A stretch of 64,000 nucleotides of DNA from Raphanus sativus (Eukaryota > Streptophyta > Magnoliopsida > Brassicales > Brassicaceae): the NCBI RefSeq assembly GCF_000801105.2, contig NC_079512.1, positions 33,187,848 through 33,251,847 on the forward strand, read 5' to 3'. Of the stretch, positions 13,001 through 24,886 are shown piece after piece; within the stretch, counting starts at the first letter, position 1; every line of letters starts with the position of its first letter. Under the pieces are notes generated by a model. It worked only from the letters and a program-made list of their open reading frames with translations, ran no database searches and had not been told where the DNA came from. A program made the position numbers and the translations under genes.

Positions 13001-13709
13001 CCTTAAACCGATTTTTACAACATTGATAATTGATTTATTTTACTTTATTCCATAACTTTAAAAAAAAAAATCCACTATAAAACTATCGTCTCGGTCACTT
13101 GTCCCCCAAACCTGCGTTTATTCCGAGATTGATATCGGGAAAACTATTAAACGAATTTTAATTGATGTTAGTAAATGAGGTTAGAATAATGAGTTAATGA
13201 GTGACACCAAGTATACAACTAGACATCACGATTGTATAATTGTCTCCTACAAGTGAGTCAAACCTTAGGCCTTTTGACCGTTAATATTTGCCTTCGACGA
13301 CAAGCTATTCCATTTTGGTTCCCTTCATTTGTTTTTGCTGTACAAATCTAAGCGTTGGTAATTGATTAACAAACTCTTATTGAGCTCGTTAACTGAAATA
13401 CAGTCATGGAAAATAAGAAATAAATCATTAATTTATACCTAATCAGAGATTGACAGCTATTTAATTTATTTGAGTATTTAATTAGAGTTTGAACCAAATC
13501 TTTTCATAAATTATTTATCAATGTAAATTAATTAAAAAATGGTAATCATCAAAAGCCACATGATAGCTCTCTAAATAGATAAGTATAACAAATCAAACCA
13601 TACAAAAGGTTGATGGTTTGTTTCCCATTGCCAGTTTTAGCTTCCGTTTTTCCGTTGAATAGTTTTCTCAATTGTAGTTACTACCTTTCTCCATTTGAGC
13701 TCAGTACAT
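10056..13709. other. Long AT-rich intergenic spacer
   Basis: No gene is supported. The sequence is AT-rich with short homopolymers and a TATATA run at about 12248. A stretch at about 10196-10245 repeats about 45 bases of TRE1 intron 8 (about 9380-9420), including TGAACGTATTATCTT. The 12371-12577 ORF has no family features. Confidence 0.5.
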
Positions 13710-13718
13710 TAAAAACAA

Positions 13719-14550
13719 GAACAAAACTTAGCTTCACCCCCTTAAGATGAACCTTTACATTCACCCACCAATAGAAATTAGTTAATTAAGATTTGATATC
13801 TTTTAAAAAAGGAAACCAAATAATAAGAATTTAATGAAATAAAATTATGTTTTTAGATAAATAAAAAATAGTAGCAAATATCAAAAAAAAAATATTCTTT
13901 TTAATATTGATAAATCCGTCACAAAACCCTAAACCCTAAATTCTAAACCCTAAACCTTAAATTCTAAATACTAAACCCTAAACCTTTGGGAAAAGCCTGA
14001 ACCCTTGGGCAAATCCTATACCCTAAACCCTTAAATTTAAACCAAACCTTAAATCATAAACTAAATCCTAATCCCTAAACCCTAAATCATAACCTCTAAT
14101 ACTAAACCCTAAATCATTAATTTCAAAATGGTTTATAGTTTAATATTAAGAATTTATGATTTAATATTTGTCAAAGAGTTTAGGGTTTAGGGTTTCGTGT
14201 TTAGAATTTAGGGTTTAATACTATGGTTTATGATTAAGGGTTTAGGGTTTAAGATTAACGATTTAGGGTATAGGATTTGCCCAAGGGTTCAGGCTTTCCC
14301 CAAGGGTTTAGGGTTTAGTATTTAGAATTTAGGGTTTAGGGTTTAATATTTTCTGACGGATTTATTAATACTAAAAAAATATTTTTTTATAATTGCTACT
14401 ATTTTTTATTTATCTAAAAACATAATTTTATTTATTTAAATTCTTATTACTTGGTTTCCTTTTTTAAGAGATATCAAATCTCAATTAACTCATTTCTATT
14501 GGTGGATGAATGTAGAGGTTCATCTTAGGGGGTGAAACTAAGTTTTGTTC
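13719..14550. mobile_element. Foldback (Mutator-type) element with telomere-like repeat arms
   Basis: The 832-bp interval is an almost complete palindrome. The left end GAACAAAACTTAGCTTCACC matches the reverse complement of the right end GGTGAAACTAAGTTTTGTTC, and matching continues for about 400 bases per arm to a short loop at about 14115-14165. It is flanked by a perfect 9-bp direct repeat TAAAAACAA at 13710-13718 and 14551-14559. A 9-bp target duplication and long terminal inverted repeats are hallmarks of Mutator-like elements. The inner arms (about 13922-14115 and 14170-14345) are runs of degenerate CCCTAAA and its complement. There is no coding capacity, so the element is non-autonomous. 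Confidence 0.85.
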
Positions 14551-14559
14551 TAAAAACAA

Positions 14560-15855
14560 ATAAAAGAAAAGTCCTGCTGTTTAGTAAGAACTTCAAAACC
14601 AAGCATTTAAAGATGTTTTAGAAAGACATTAAAATTATTTTCATCTTTATTATAAAATACTCTATTTCTTATTTAATGGAAGATTTATGATATTTTAGAT
14701 GTTGATTTAATTGGTTGCAAAATTATTTTCACCTTTATTATAAAATATCTTATTCTTTATCAAAAAATACTAAAACTATTTTCACATTTATTATAAAATA
14801 TCTTCTTACTTTCAAGATTTCTTGTTTTTTAATTTTTAAATTTTGAAAATATGTAATTGGGTTTTGTATAAATTGTCTTTAATGTTTTGCAGTAATTTCT
14901 GGTGTCTGTTTTTAGCATTTCAAAGTACTGTAAGTTTTGTTTAAAAAAAAACTAGCTAAATTTTGTTGCATTACTATTCTACGTTTATAACAAGAATTAA
15001 TATTGTAGTTGCGCCAAAGAAAACAGATAATTAATATTGTTGGTAAATAATAAAAATAATATATTATAGAAAAAATCTATAAAAAATATTCCAGCTAAAT
15101 TTTTAAGCTTTTTAATATTCAATTTTTTGCTATCCAATTTAATACCCAAACTAATTATCTTATTTATTTTAATATACTTATTTTTAAAATTGTGGTCATT
15201 TAAATATCCAAACTGTGATCATTTTAATAATAAGTTTCAAATAAACTTAAAATTTTATAAAATTAAAAAAACAAATCTTAAAGTTTTCAAATTTTATTTT
15301 AACTTTTAATAATAAAAGTAACTGAATTTGGGATAATCTTAAATTCTTTCTAATATTAGTACTAATTTTAAATTTAGTTTGTTTTCTAAAGTTTAAAATT
15401 AATTTTTTTATTCAAAATGATTTTTCTAAATTTAAAAATGTTATCCAAAATTTATTTAATTTTACTCTTAATTTTTTAGATTTTTTTTAAGATTTAATTT
15501 TGAATTTTAGATATTTTTAAAGTTTTGTCTGAAACTTAATGAAACTTATTAATATTATTGATTAAAATTAGTATAGTTTGGATATAAAAATGAGCAAAAT
15601 AATTAATTTATGTATCAAACTATGCAGCCAAAAAAATCAACAAAAAAACTTAATGGAATTTAATTGATTTTTTCCGACGAAATTTAATTGATTTTTTATG
15701 GAATTTTACCTATATTTTACAATGGAACTAGACCAACCTTCTTCCACTGCGAAATTATTTAAAAGTTTAAAACAGGAAGAGACTACAAGGAAAAACGACT
15801 ACCGATCGTTTAGGTAAAAAGTGATAACTACTTTCTTAACCTCATCGATAAAAAG
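14560..15855. other. AT-rich spacer upstream of the SDR gene
   Basis: Extremely AT-rich DNA with a repeated phrase (TTTATTATAAAATAT, at about 14648, 14738 and 14791) suggesting small local duplications. No gene is seen. Confidence 0.5.
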
Positions 15856-16088
15856 TTGACTATAAATAAACATTACTATTTCCTCTCATATCTCTCTCCC
15901 TTGCCATACGGCGTTGCCTTACAAAAACCTGACAAGAGAAGCAGAGAGAGAGAGCTTTCAGACCATATCTTGTTTTACCATTCTACCCTCATAACTGATA
16001 ACTGCAAACACAGTTTTTTTTTGTTTTCTTCCTTCTTTGTTTTACATTTGTATAGTAACAGAAAAAAAAATCTCCGGCGAAGAGATAA

Positions 16089-18746
16089 ATGATCGACACT
16101 GGAAGATACCTAATCGGCGCCGCCGGTGTTAGCGGCTTCGGGTCTAAATCCACCGCCGACGAGGTGACCGAGAACTGCGACCTTCGTTCTGTAACAGCCA
16201 TAGTCACCGGTGACTTTTCTTTTTTTCTTTTTCTGTTTTCCGGTGACTCGCGTCGTTGGAAACATTTCTCATATTCTGTTAATGATTTGGTGAAGGTGCG
16301 ACGTCGGGGATCGGAGCGGAGACGGCGAGAGTGCTGGCGAAACGAGGAGCGAGGTTGATATTTCCGGCGAGGAACGTGAAAGCGGCGGAGGAAGCGAAAG
16401 AGAGGATCGTCTCTGAGTTTCCGGAGACGGAGATCGTAGTCATGGAGCTTGATCTCAGCTCTATGTCTTCAGTGCGGAGCTTCGTCGCCGGTTTCGAATC
16501 TCTCAATCTACCTCTCAACCTTCTTATGTAAGACTCAAACTTCGTTTTAAAACTATTATTTTTTCATTATTAAGTTTGTGTTAATTGCTTGATATTATCC
16601 AAGTTTAGTTACGTTTTGCAGTAATATTTTTCTCGGAAATTCAAATAGAACTATATGCATGTAAATATATTTAAACACACATACGTGCAAGAACACAACA
16701 TAACTAATTATGATCCAGTTCTTAATCTTTTTTTTTCAGTTAATCTTTCTTTGGTTTAAATACGTTATTCGCTCATTTTCTGATTTAATAAAAAACTGCA
16801 AATGTGGAATCAGAAACAACGCAGGCAGATTAGCACATGAACATGCAATATCAGAAGACGGGATCGAGATGACATTTGCCACTAATTATCTTGGTAATTA
16901 TTTCGTTTTAATATGATTCCCACACTATATGACAGATCTGAACTACGCATTATACTAATATAATCTCCTTGTTAATAGCCGATCTTAACCGTTTTAATTG
17001 CAGGCCATTTTCTCTTGACCAATTTGTTACTGAAGAAGATGATCCAAACGGCAGAAGAAACAGGAGTTCAAGGAAGGATCGTTAATGTCACGTCCGGTAT
17101 TCACGGCTGGTTCTCCGGCGACTTGATCGAGTACCTCCAGCTGATTTCCCAACCTAAGTGGTATGGTTCCTTATAGTTTCTATCATTAAGAGGCTTAACC
17201 GTTCCACAAACCCATAACATTTCAAAACTCTAAATGATATAGTCTATTAGTCCATGAGCAACACATGTTAGGATGTTACACATCTACAATTCACTTAAGT
17301 GTCCAATAGCTCTAACCAAAGGTAAAAGCTGCATAGTTGTTAATTTCTTGACTGATGAGTGACGGTAAGTTGATGGTAGGGGTAATAAATGTGAAAGGAG
17401 GTAAAGAGTTTTGACATTTTTGACATACAATGACTTTAATTTTATTTTTTTGTATGTTGGGGTTGATGATCGAATAGTCAATTCGATGCGACACGTGCGT
17501 ATGCTCTCTCGAAGCTTGCCAACGTTTTGCATACCAAGGAGCTCTCTTCTAGACTCCAGGTCTCTTTCTCTCCTTCCTCTCTCTCTCTTATTTTCATTCT
17601 CCAATTAATTTCACCTCTTCCCTAAAAATTAATAATTCCAACTAAAACCGTTCTGTATAAATTAATAATAATGGTCTTATTTCTGAAAAACTTTTTCAAA
17701 AAGTGTGTATTGATTTTTTTCTGAGTGTAAATTAAAGGTGGAAGGTATTGGAAAAGAGGACAACAAGAAACCTAGATAACTACTCCCTCCGTTTCATAAT
17801 AGATGATGTTTTAGAAGGATAATTTTGTTTCAAATTAGATGAAGTTTTGAGATTTTAAGGTTACTTTAACTTTATTGGAAAATGTTCAACCAATTATATT
17901 TTACAGTCTTTTTAATTATTGGTTAATTGATTTTAAAATTATATCTTTAAAATATTTTTTATTAAAAAAATATAATTTTCTTAATCTTTGTGCATTAGGT
18001 AAAACATCAAGTATTATGAAACAGAGGGAGTATGATATTTATTCTAACTAATTATATGAAATTAGTTAGTTAAGCTTTGACTATTGACCTTAGTTAGGAT
18101 TAAGTGATTAACACAATCATGTGGGTACTTTAAAATAAAATGATTACATTTATTATTAATAAAGTTAATAGAAAAGGACAAAAATTGCAGAAAATTGGAG
18201 CGAACGTGACGGTTAACTGCGTACACCCAGGGGTTGTAAAAACCCGATTAACAAGAGACCGGGAAGGCTTATTGACAGGTTGGTTTATCTCAATTCCCCA
18301 CCCCCTCTTGTTAGCATATTGGCTTATCTTGAATAAATAACCATAAACAATTGAGATTCCTAATTATGTCTAAATGATTTTCCTTTGTCTTTTCCTACTC
18401 AGATCTCGTCTTCTTCATGACATCCAAGCTTCTTAAGACCGTTCCTCAAGTAATATATAATTGTAATTGATATAACATAATCTGTGCTGGATATTTTATT
18501 TTTTTGTTTGTTAATTCATGTGGTACTTTTGTTTAATTTCTGGCATGTGATTAGGCAGCAGCAACGACGTGTTATGTGGCAACGAATCCAAGGTTGGTGA
18601 ACGTATCGGGAAAGTACTTTACGGACTGCAATGAAACGACACCGTCTGGACTCGGATCTAACTCCTCCGAAGCTACCAAGTTATGGGCGGCTTCTGAGGT
18701 TCTGGTAACTCAACATTCGAAGGCCACTTTCAACCCATTTAGCTAA
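16089..18746 (+). CDS. Short-chain dehydrogenase/reductase, TIC32-like (AT4G24050-like)
   Basis: Eight exons keep frame: 16089-16209, 16296-16527, 16814-16893, 17004-17160, 17478-17559, 18191-18278, 18403-18449 and 18555-18746, giving 332 aa. It is a classical Rossmann-fold SDR. The nucleotide-binding TGATSGIG lies at about 40-47 and is built across the intron 1 junction. NNAG is at 119-122, the catalytic serine is in VNVTSGIHGW, and the catalytic pair YALSK gives Tyr205 and Lys209. HPGVVKT follows. The closest named relative is TIC32, a chloroplast inner-envelope SDR. The N terminus has no obvious long transit peptide, so location and substrate are unknown. Intron 5 has been enlarged by a Stowaway element at 17783-18030. 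The gene looks functional. Confidence 0.94.
17783..18030. mobile_element. Stowaway MITE in SDR intron 5
   Basis: The 248-bp element begins CTCCCTCCGTTTCATAATA and ends TATTATGAAACAGAGGGAG. These form terminal inverted repeats with the Stowaway consensus, and the element is bounded by TA on both sides (17781-17782 and 18031-18032). It is a close reverse-complement copy of the element at 63531-63777. It lies wholly within an intron. Confidence 0.92.
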
Positions 18747-19688
18747 AGAAAAACTGAAGTTATTATCTAACTTTATATTCCCGTAGGAAAAAAGATACAA
18801 TCTAATTAGCCAAGGAAAATATTATGAAGTTTAGGTAATCCTCCGACCTTATATACTGGTATCAAGAATCTCTTAACCATATATAGATAATATATATATA
18901 TACTAGTTTTTTAGTATATAGTACTAATGCGAAACTGATGTATTAATGTATTGAACTTCTTTTTCATAGTTCTTTCCTCTTTGTTTGATTAAAGAAAGAA
19001 ATCATATATGATGTAAAGCTAAACTTGACTATTATACTTTATTTTTGTCACGACGGACTATTATACTAACCTTAAAATATTAAATGATAAGTGGAAAATC
19101 ATAATGTCAATCATTAGTTTTCGAAAGTGCTCCGAAGTTATGCTCATATTTGATATAATTCTTGTGATTAACTCATTTGGAACTGATCTGTGAGATCTCT
19201 CTTTCGTTTTACTTAAATAATCTTTTTGACATTGACTATTTCGTATTTCCATGTGAGGTATCAAAAAAGAAGCCCTGGCTTTCCCATCAATTAGTTTGGT
19301 ATTACGTGTGGTGTTATTTGAATGTTGATTTCTAATAATATTTGTTTATACAAACTATACTATTTGATTATAAAACTATACAAATATGGATGTGGTTGAA
19401 GAAATTAACAAAAGAAAGGAAAATGGAAAAAACAAGATGTAAAGGGGGAGAAAAAGATAGATGAGAATCGGTTAGATTGGGGATTGGGGACTTTAAGATT
19501 TAGGTCCATATAAAATGGCGCATGATAATACTTTTGCGCATGTGTCTATCTCTTTACTTTCTCTTTTTTATAAAAGAGACCCTACTAACATGCGCCAGGG
19601 GTTTTCACTTCTTTAAAAGAAACTCTCGTGCGTCATCAAATTGCTCTGTCCTTAATCCTTAACTATCGAGTTTTAATCATTACAAAAA
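18747..19688. other. SDR 3' flank
   Basis: AT-rich DNA with a short TATATA run at about 18890. No gene is supported. It ends at the Copia target site. Confidence 0.5.
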
Positions 19689-19693
19689 TTAAA

Positions 19694-20177
19694 TGTTGGT
19701 TAGTGATCTATTCTTAAGCTTGTATAGTTTATTCGGTTGGTTATCTCTTGGTTATTGTTAATTAGAAGATTAGGTTGAACCGGTTATGTTAGGACGGTTT
19801 AGCTAATTGATTCTGGTTAGCATTGTACATCCTTAGTTTAGTATAAAAGGATATGAGAGTTAGCTTTAGGATTAGCTAAGTGAGAGAGAGAAGAGAGCTG
19901 ATCGAGAAGAAGACGTTGTACTCTGTTCTTTACCATCTCTGTTTTGGAGTGATGCCTTGTTCTAGTGGATTTGCTAGCTGAGTCTGGCTCCAGGGGATTA
20001 GTTCTCCATACCGGAGAGATATCCCTGGGTAAACAAGCTGTGTGTGTCTTCTTTACTTGCTTTCTTGTAGATCTTTCTGGTGCTTGTGCTCGTGTGTGTT
20101 TGATACAGGTCACGAGTGATCGTATTGGATTGATACGATCTTGATTCATCTCGAATCAAGAGGTCTTCCGCTCAACA
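19694..20177 (+). repeat. 5' LTR of Copia element
   Basis: 484 bp, beginning TGTTGG and ending CTCAACA (TG...CA). A TATA-like box, GTATAAAAGG, at about 19841 marks the likely U3 promoter. ORFs on its minus strand are chance. Confidence 0.97.
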
Positions 20178-20218
20178 AGTGGTATCAGAGCCAGGTTGAC
20201 TAGATTCGCGGACTCACG

Positions 20219-23200
20219 ATGACGACGACAAAGACGATACGAGCTGAGGTGGAACTGTTCGACGGAACCGGTGATTTCTCGCTGTGGACGATTCGGATGA
20301 TGGCTCACTTCGGTGTATCGGGATTGAAGGAAGTCGTGCTTAGTGATAACTTCGAGATCGAAGTTCCGGTGACAAAATCAGAGGGAAAAGCGGTGGATGA
20401 TGACGACAGTGCTGGTGCGTCCGATACAAAGACGATTCTTGATCCAGTTAAACTCGAGAAGGATGAAAAGGCGAAAGACATGATCATTCTCAACATCGGG
20501 AATCAAGTTCTTCGCAAGATCAAGCACTGCACTACCGCAACAGCGATGTGGTCATCTCTCGAAAGGTTGTATCTATCTAAGTCTTTACCTAATCGCATCT
20601 TTGTTCAATCTTTATTCTATACGTTTAAGTGTGATAGCTCAAAGTCTATCGATATAAACGTAGATGATTTCTTGAAAATTGTTGCAGAGATGGGGAGCTT
20701 GAATGTCAGCGTTACTGATGAGATTCAAGCTATTGTGTTCCTGAGCTCTCTACCAACCATCTATGATCAACTGAAGCATACTCTCAAGTATGGAAAGGAC
20801 TCGCTCACGTTGGAAGAAGTCATATCGGCAGCAAGGTCCAAACAGAGAGAGATCCAAGATAGTGGAAGGAATGAGAAGGGAACAGCATCCGTACTCTATT
20901 CCTCTGAAAGAGGACGACAAAGCAGGCGTGATCACAGCGACTCTCGAGGAAACAAAGGGAGAAGCAAGTCACGAGGAAGGAAGGTTACTTGCTGGTATTG
21001 CAAGAAAGAGGGGCATGTTAAAGCTGACTATTTTGCGAGAAAGAAAAGGATGGAACAAGATAGCGATGGAGAAGTGGCAGTAGCAATAACCTCACTCGAT
21101 GATGCACCGAATGCTCTCACTACTGTTGGAAATGAGGCGAGTGAGGACTGGGTTATAGACTCAGAGTGTACACATCACATGACCTGCCATCGCGAGTGGT
21201 TTACTGACTTTGAAGAGATCACGTCATCAAAGGTCCTCCTTGGAGACTATACCTCTATAGAGACTCTGGGGATCGGTACTGTGAAAATCAACACTCGTGG
21301 GGGTACCGTAAAGATGTTGAAGAATGTCAGATACGTTCCTGCGCTCAGGAGGAACCTCATTTCTACAGGAACCCTAGACCGACTTGGGTTTAAACATTGT
21401 GGAGAGGATGGCAGGATTATCTTCATGAAGAACTCCAAGGTGGCGTTGTGGGGGGCTCTGGTTAATGGTCTTTACCTTCTAAAGGGTGAGACCGTAGTAC
21501 CAGAGAACTGCAATGTAGAAGGCCACAAGTTGAAAGTACCGGTATGGCACAGCAGACTGGGACACATGAGCTTCAAGAATCTACAAGTTCTTGTGAAGGC
21601 TGGAACTCTTACCAAGAAGGATGTTGGAGCGGAGTTCTTCTGCGAGCACTGCGTGATGGGAAAATCCAAAAGGGTAAGCTTTAGTACTGGTAAACATAAC
21701 ACTGCTAACGTTTTGGAGTATGTTCATGCAGATCTCTGGGGTTCTCCAAGCGTGCATCCTTCACAGTCTGGTAACAGATATTTCCTGTCTATTATAGATG
21801 ATCATTCCAGAAAGGTTTGGATCTGGTTTCTTAAGACTAAGGATGAAACGTTTGCTAGTTTTAGTGAATGAAAATTGCTGGTAGAAAATCAGGTTGATAA
21901 GAAAGTTAAATGTCTCAGGACCGATAATGGCCTAGAGTTCTGCAACCGTTTGTTTGATGAGTTTTGCAGGAAGTATGGGATTGCAAGACATAGGACCTGC
22001 GCATATACGCCCCAGCAGAACGGTGTTGATGAGAGGATGAACCGCACCATCATGGAGAAGGTTCGATGCCTGCTGGATGAGTCTGGCCTCGGTGAAGATT
22101 TCTGGTCAGAAGCAGCAGCATTCTCAGTGTATACCATAAATCGATCTCCGTCGTCGGCAGTTGGATTCAAGGTTCCTGAGGAGGTTTGGCTTGGAAGGAA
22201 ACCTGGTTACAAACATATGAAGAAGTTTGGTTAGTTGGCATACGTCTACACAAATCAAGGGAAGCCCAAGCCTAGAGCAGTTAAAGGAATCTTCATTGGG
22301 TACCCTCCTGGGACAAAAGGTTACAAGGTGTGGCTCTTAGATGGTGAAGAGTGTGTGGTTAGCCGAAACGTGAAGTTTTGTGAAGAGGTTATGTTCAAGG
22401 ATATCCCGAAGAACACTCAAGGAGGAGTATCAGACCAGACGGTTACGTTGGATGCTGAGAAGACGTTTGTGGAGATACCTCTGACGCCTGGTGATGGGAG
22501 TAGTAGCACAGGTCAGGGAGAAAATCCTCTTGCTACTTATGACGAGAGTGACTTAGAAGCCTCGGAGCAGGGTGGTGTGGAGCGAGCTAGCTCAGGGTTG
22601 ACAAACTATCAACTGGCCCGAGACAGACCTCGCAGAACTGTAGTTCCTCCTGCAAAGTTCAATGATTATGACTGCACTGAAGTGGCTTTTGCACTATCAA
22701 TGTTTGAGTTGATGTATGTGGAAGAGCCGAAAGATTACTCTGAGGCAAGGGCGAGTAAGGAGTGGTACAAGTGGAGTGTGGCGTCTGATGACGAGATGGA
22801 TTCTCTTCTAAAGAACGGCACTTGGGTGTTAGTGAAGAGACCAAAAGATAGGAAAGTGATCAGCTGCAAGTGGCTGTATAAGATAAAGCCTGGGATCACC
22901 GAGGATGAGCCTGAGAGGTACAAATCAAGGCTTGTGGCACGAGGGTTCACACAGAAGGAGGGGATTGACTACCATGAAGTATTTGCACCGGTAGTGAAGC
23001 ATGTTTCGATTCGAACACTACTATCATTAGTAGTGAATCAAGATTTAGAGTTGGAGCAGATGGACGTGAAGACAGCTTTCCTTCACGGTGATCTAGAAGA
23101 GGACCTATACATGGAGCAGCCTGAAGGTTACGAGGATAAGTCGAAGCCGGATCATGTATGCCTACTAAAGAAGTCTCTGTACGGTCTCAAGCAGTCTCCT

Positions 23201-24280
23201 CGTCAGTGGAACAAGAAGTTTGATGAGTTCATGCACGCTCAAGGTTATAGAAGAAGCCGGAGTGATGCGTGTGTGTATACTACAGAAGGTTCAAGCGGTA
23301 GCATGGTGTATCTTCTACTTTACGTAGATGATATGCTTATTGCTGCGAAGTTCATGAAGGATGTCAAGAAGCTTAAAGATCAGCTGGAATCTGCATTCGA
23401 GATGAAAGACTTGGGTCCAGCTCGTAGGATACTGGGAATGGATATATACAGAGATAGAAGCAAGGGAGTTCTGCGTCTGTCTCAGTCAGAGTATATAAAG
23501 AAGGTGGTTAGAAACTTCAGGATGGAAGATGCTAAAGTTGCGTTGACACCGATGGGAGCTCATTTCAAGCTTTCAGCTGTAACAGAGAAGGAGGAGAGTA
23601 TCGACACTGATACGATTCCATATCTGTCTGCAGTGGGAAGTATAATGTATGCAATGGTGAGCTCGCGCCCTGATCTTGCATACGCAGTGGGGCTTGTCAG
23701 TAGGTTTATGAGTAAACCTGGAGAGGTTCACTGGGAAGCAGTAAAGTGGCTTCTTAGGTACATGAAGGGGTCAGCGGATGTTCAGCTCACGTTTACTCAA
23801 GAGAAAGGTTTTGAGATTCAAGGCTACTGTGATTCTGACTACGCATGAGACAGAGACAGGAGCAGGTCGCTGTCAGGCTATGTGTTTACCATAGGGGGAA
23901 ATGTAGTGAGCTGGCGATCTAGTCTTCAACCGGTGGTGGCGTTATCAACTACGGAGGCGAAGTATATCTCATTGACGGAGGCGGTAAAGGAGGCTATCTG
24001 GCTGAAGGGATTACTCACAGAGTTTGGGATTGAACATGGTCCTGTGAAGATCTGGTGTGATTCTCAAAGCGCTATCTGTCTTTCGAGAAACGCAGTATTT
24101 CATGAGCGCACGAAGCATATGCGTGTGAGATATGACTTCATTCAAGATATTATGGATGAAGGAGAGGTTGAAGTGGTGAAGATTCATACAAATCGGAACC
24201 CAGCTGATATCTTGACGAAAGTGGTTCCAGTGAGCAAGTTCAACGCAGCGTTGAGTTTGCTCAAGGTTGTTTCAGCCTGA
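20219..24280 (+). pseudogene. Copia gag-pol, inactivated
   Basis: One reading frame runs from 20219 to 24280 but is cut by three in-frame stops: TGA at 21869-21871, TAG at 22232-22234 and TGA at 23846-23848. Visible parts in order are gag with a CCHC-type knuckle (about 20988-21031), aspartic protease (about 21158), an integrase zinc-binding region (HSRLGH ... CEHCVMGK) and catalytic core, reverse transcriptase with YVDD at about 23320, and RNase H near 23940-24090. Two further defects affect key residues. The last knuckle cysteine position is Tyr (TAT at 21029-21031), and the protease DSG motif reads DSE (GAG at 21164-21166). There is no frameshift; the damage is all point substitutions. It cannot make its own full polyprotein. 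Confidence 0.95.
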
Positions 24281-24397
24281 GAGGCTTAGGCCTCGCCAGA
24301 CGGTGTAAGCTAGAGGTGAAATCCACGGAAGAGAACAAGGGTACTAGAAGAGTTGAAGCTGCAGTGGTGAAGCTTAAGCTTAGCTCAAGGAGGAGTT

Positions 24398-24881
24398 TGT
24401 TGGTTAGTGATCTATTCTTAAGCTTGTATAGTTTATTCGGTTGGTTATCTCTTGGTTATTGTTAATTAGAAGATTAGGTTGAACCGGTTATGTTAGGACG
24501 GTTTAGCTAATTGATTCTGGTTAGCATTGTACATCCTTGGTTTAGTATAAAAGGATATGAGAGTTAGCTTTAGGATTAGCTAAGTGAGAGAGAGAAGAGA
24601 GCTGATCGAGAAGAAGACGTTGTACTCTGTTCTTCACCATCTCTGTTTTGGAGTGGTGCCTTGTTCTAGTGGATTTGCTAGCTGAGTCTGGCTCCAGGGG
24701 ATTAGTTCTCCATACCGGAGAGATACCCCTGGGTAAACAAGCTGTGTGTGTCTTCTTTACTTGTTTTCTTGTAGATCTTTCTGGTGCTTGTGCTCGTGTG
24801 TGTTTGATACAGGTCACGAGTGATCGTATTGGATTGATACGATCTTGATTCATCTCGAATCAAGAGGTCTTCCGCTCAACA
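24398..24881 (+). repeat. 3' LTR of Copia element
   Basis: 484 bp and the same ends as the 5' LTR. By eye it differs at five sites, all transitions: A/G in CATCCTTGG, T/C in TTCTTCACC, A/G in GAGTGGTGC, T/C in GATACCCCT and C/T in CTTGTTTTC. Confidence 0.97.
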
Positions 24882-24886
24882 TTAAA

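Larger units (their letters stand above)
19689..24886 (+). mobile_element. Full-length Copia LTR retrotransposon with TSD
   Basis: A complete element (19694-24881) is flanked by the 5-bp target duplication TTAAA at 19689-19693 and 24882-24886. The two LTRs are each 484 bp and differ at five positions that I count by eye, about 1%. This suggests insertion within roughly the last half-million years under common plant rates. The primer site TGGTATCAGAGCC follows the 5' LTR at 20180, complementary to initiator Met tRNA. A purine tract (AAGGAGGAG, about 24387-24395) precedes the 3' LTR. Domain order gag, protease, integrase, RT, RNase H defines Copia; the gag start resembles Tnt1-type elements. 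Confidence 0.97.

Noticed and set aside
13922..14345. True interstitial telomere from a chromosome fusion
   Set aside because: The CCCTAAA units are degenerate and lie symmetrically inside a palindrome with a 9-bp target duplication, so a transposon explains them better.
19838..20149. 103-codon minus-strand ORF, repeated at 24542-24853
   Set aside because: It lies wholly in the LTRs and is duplicated only because the LTRs are. No protein family was recognised.
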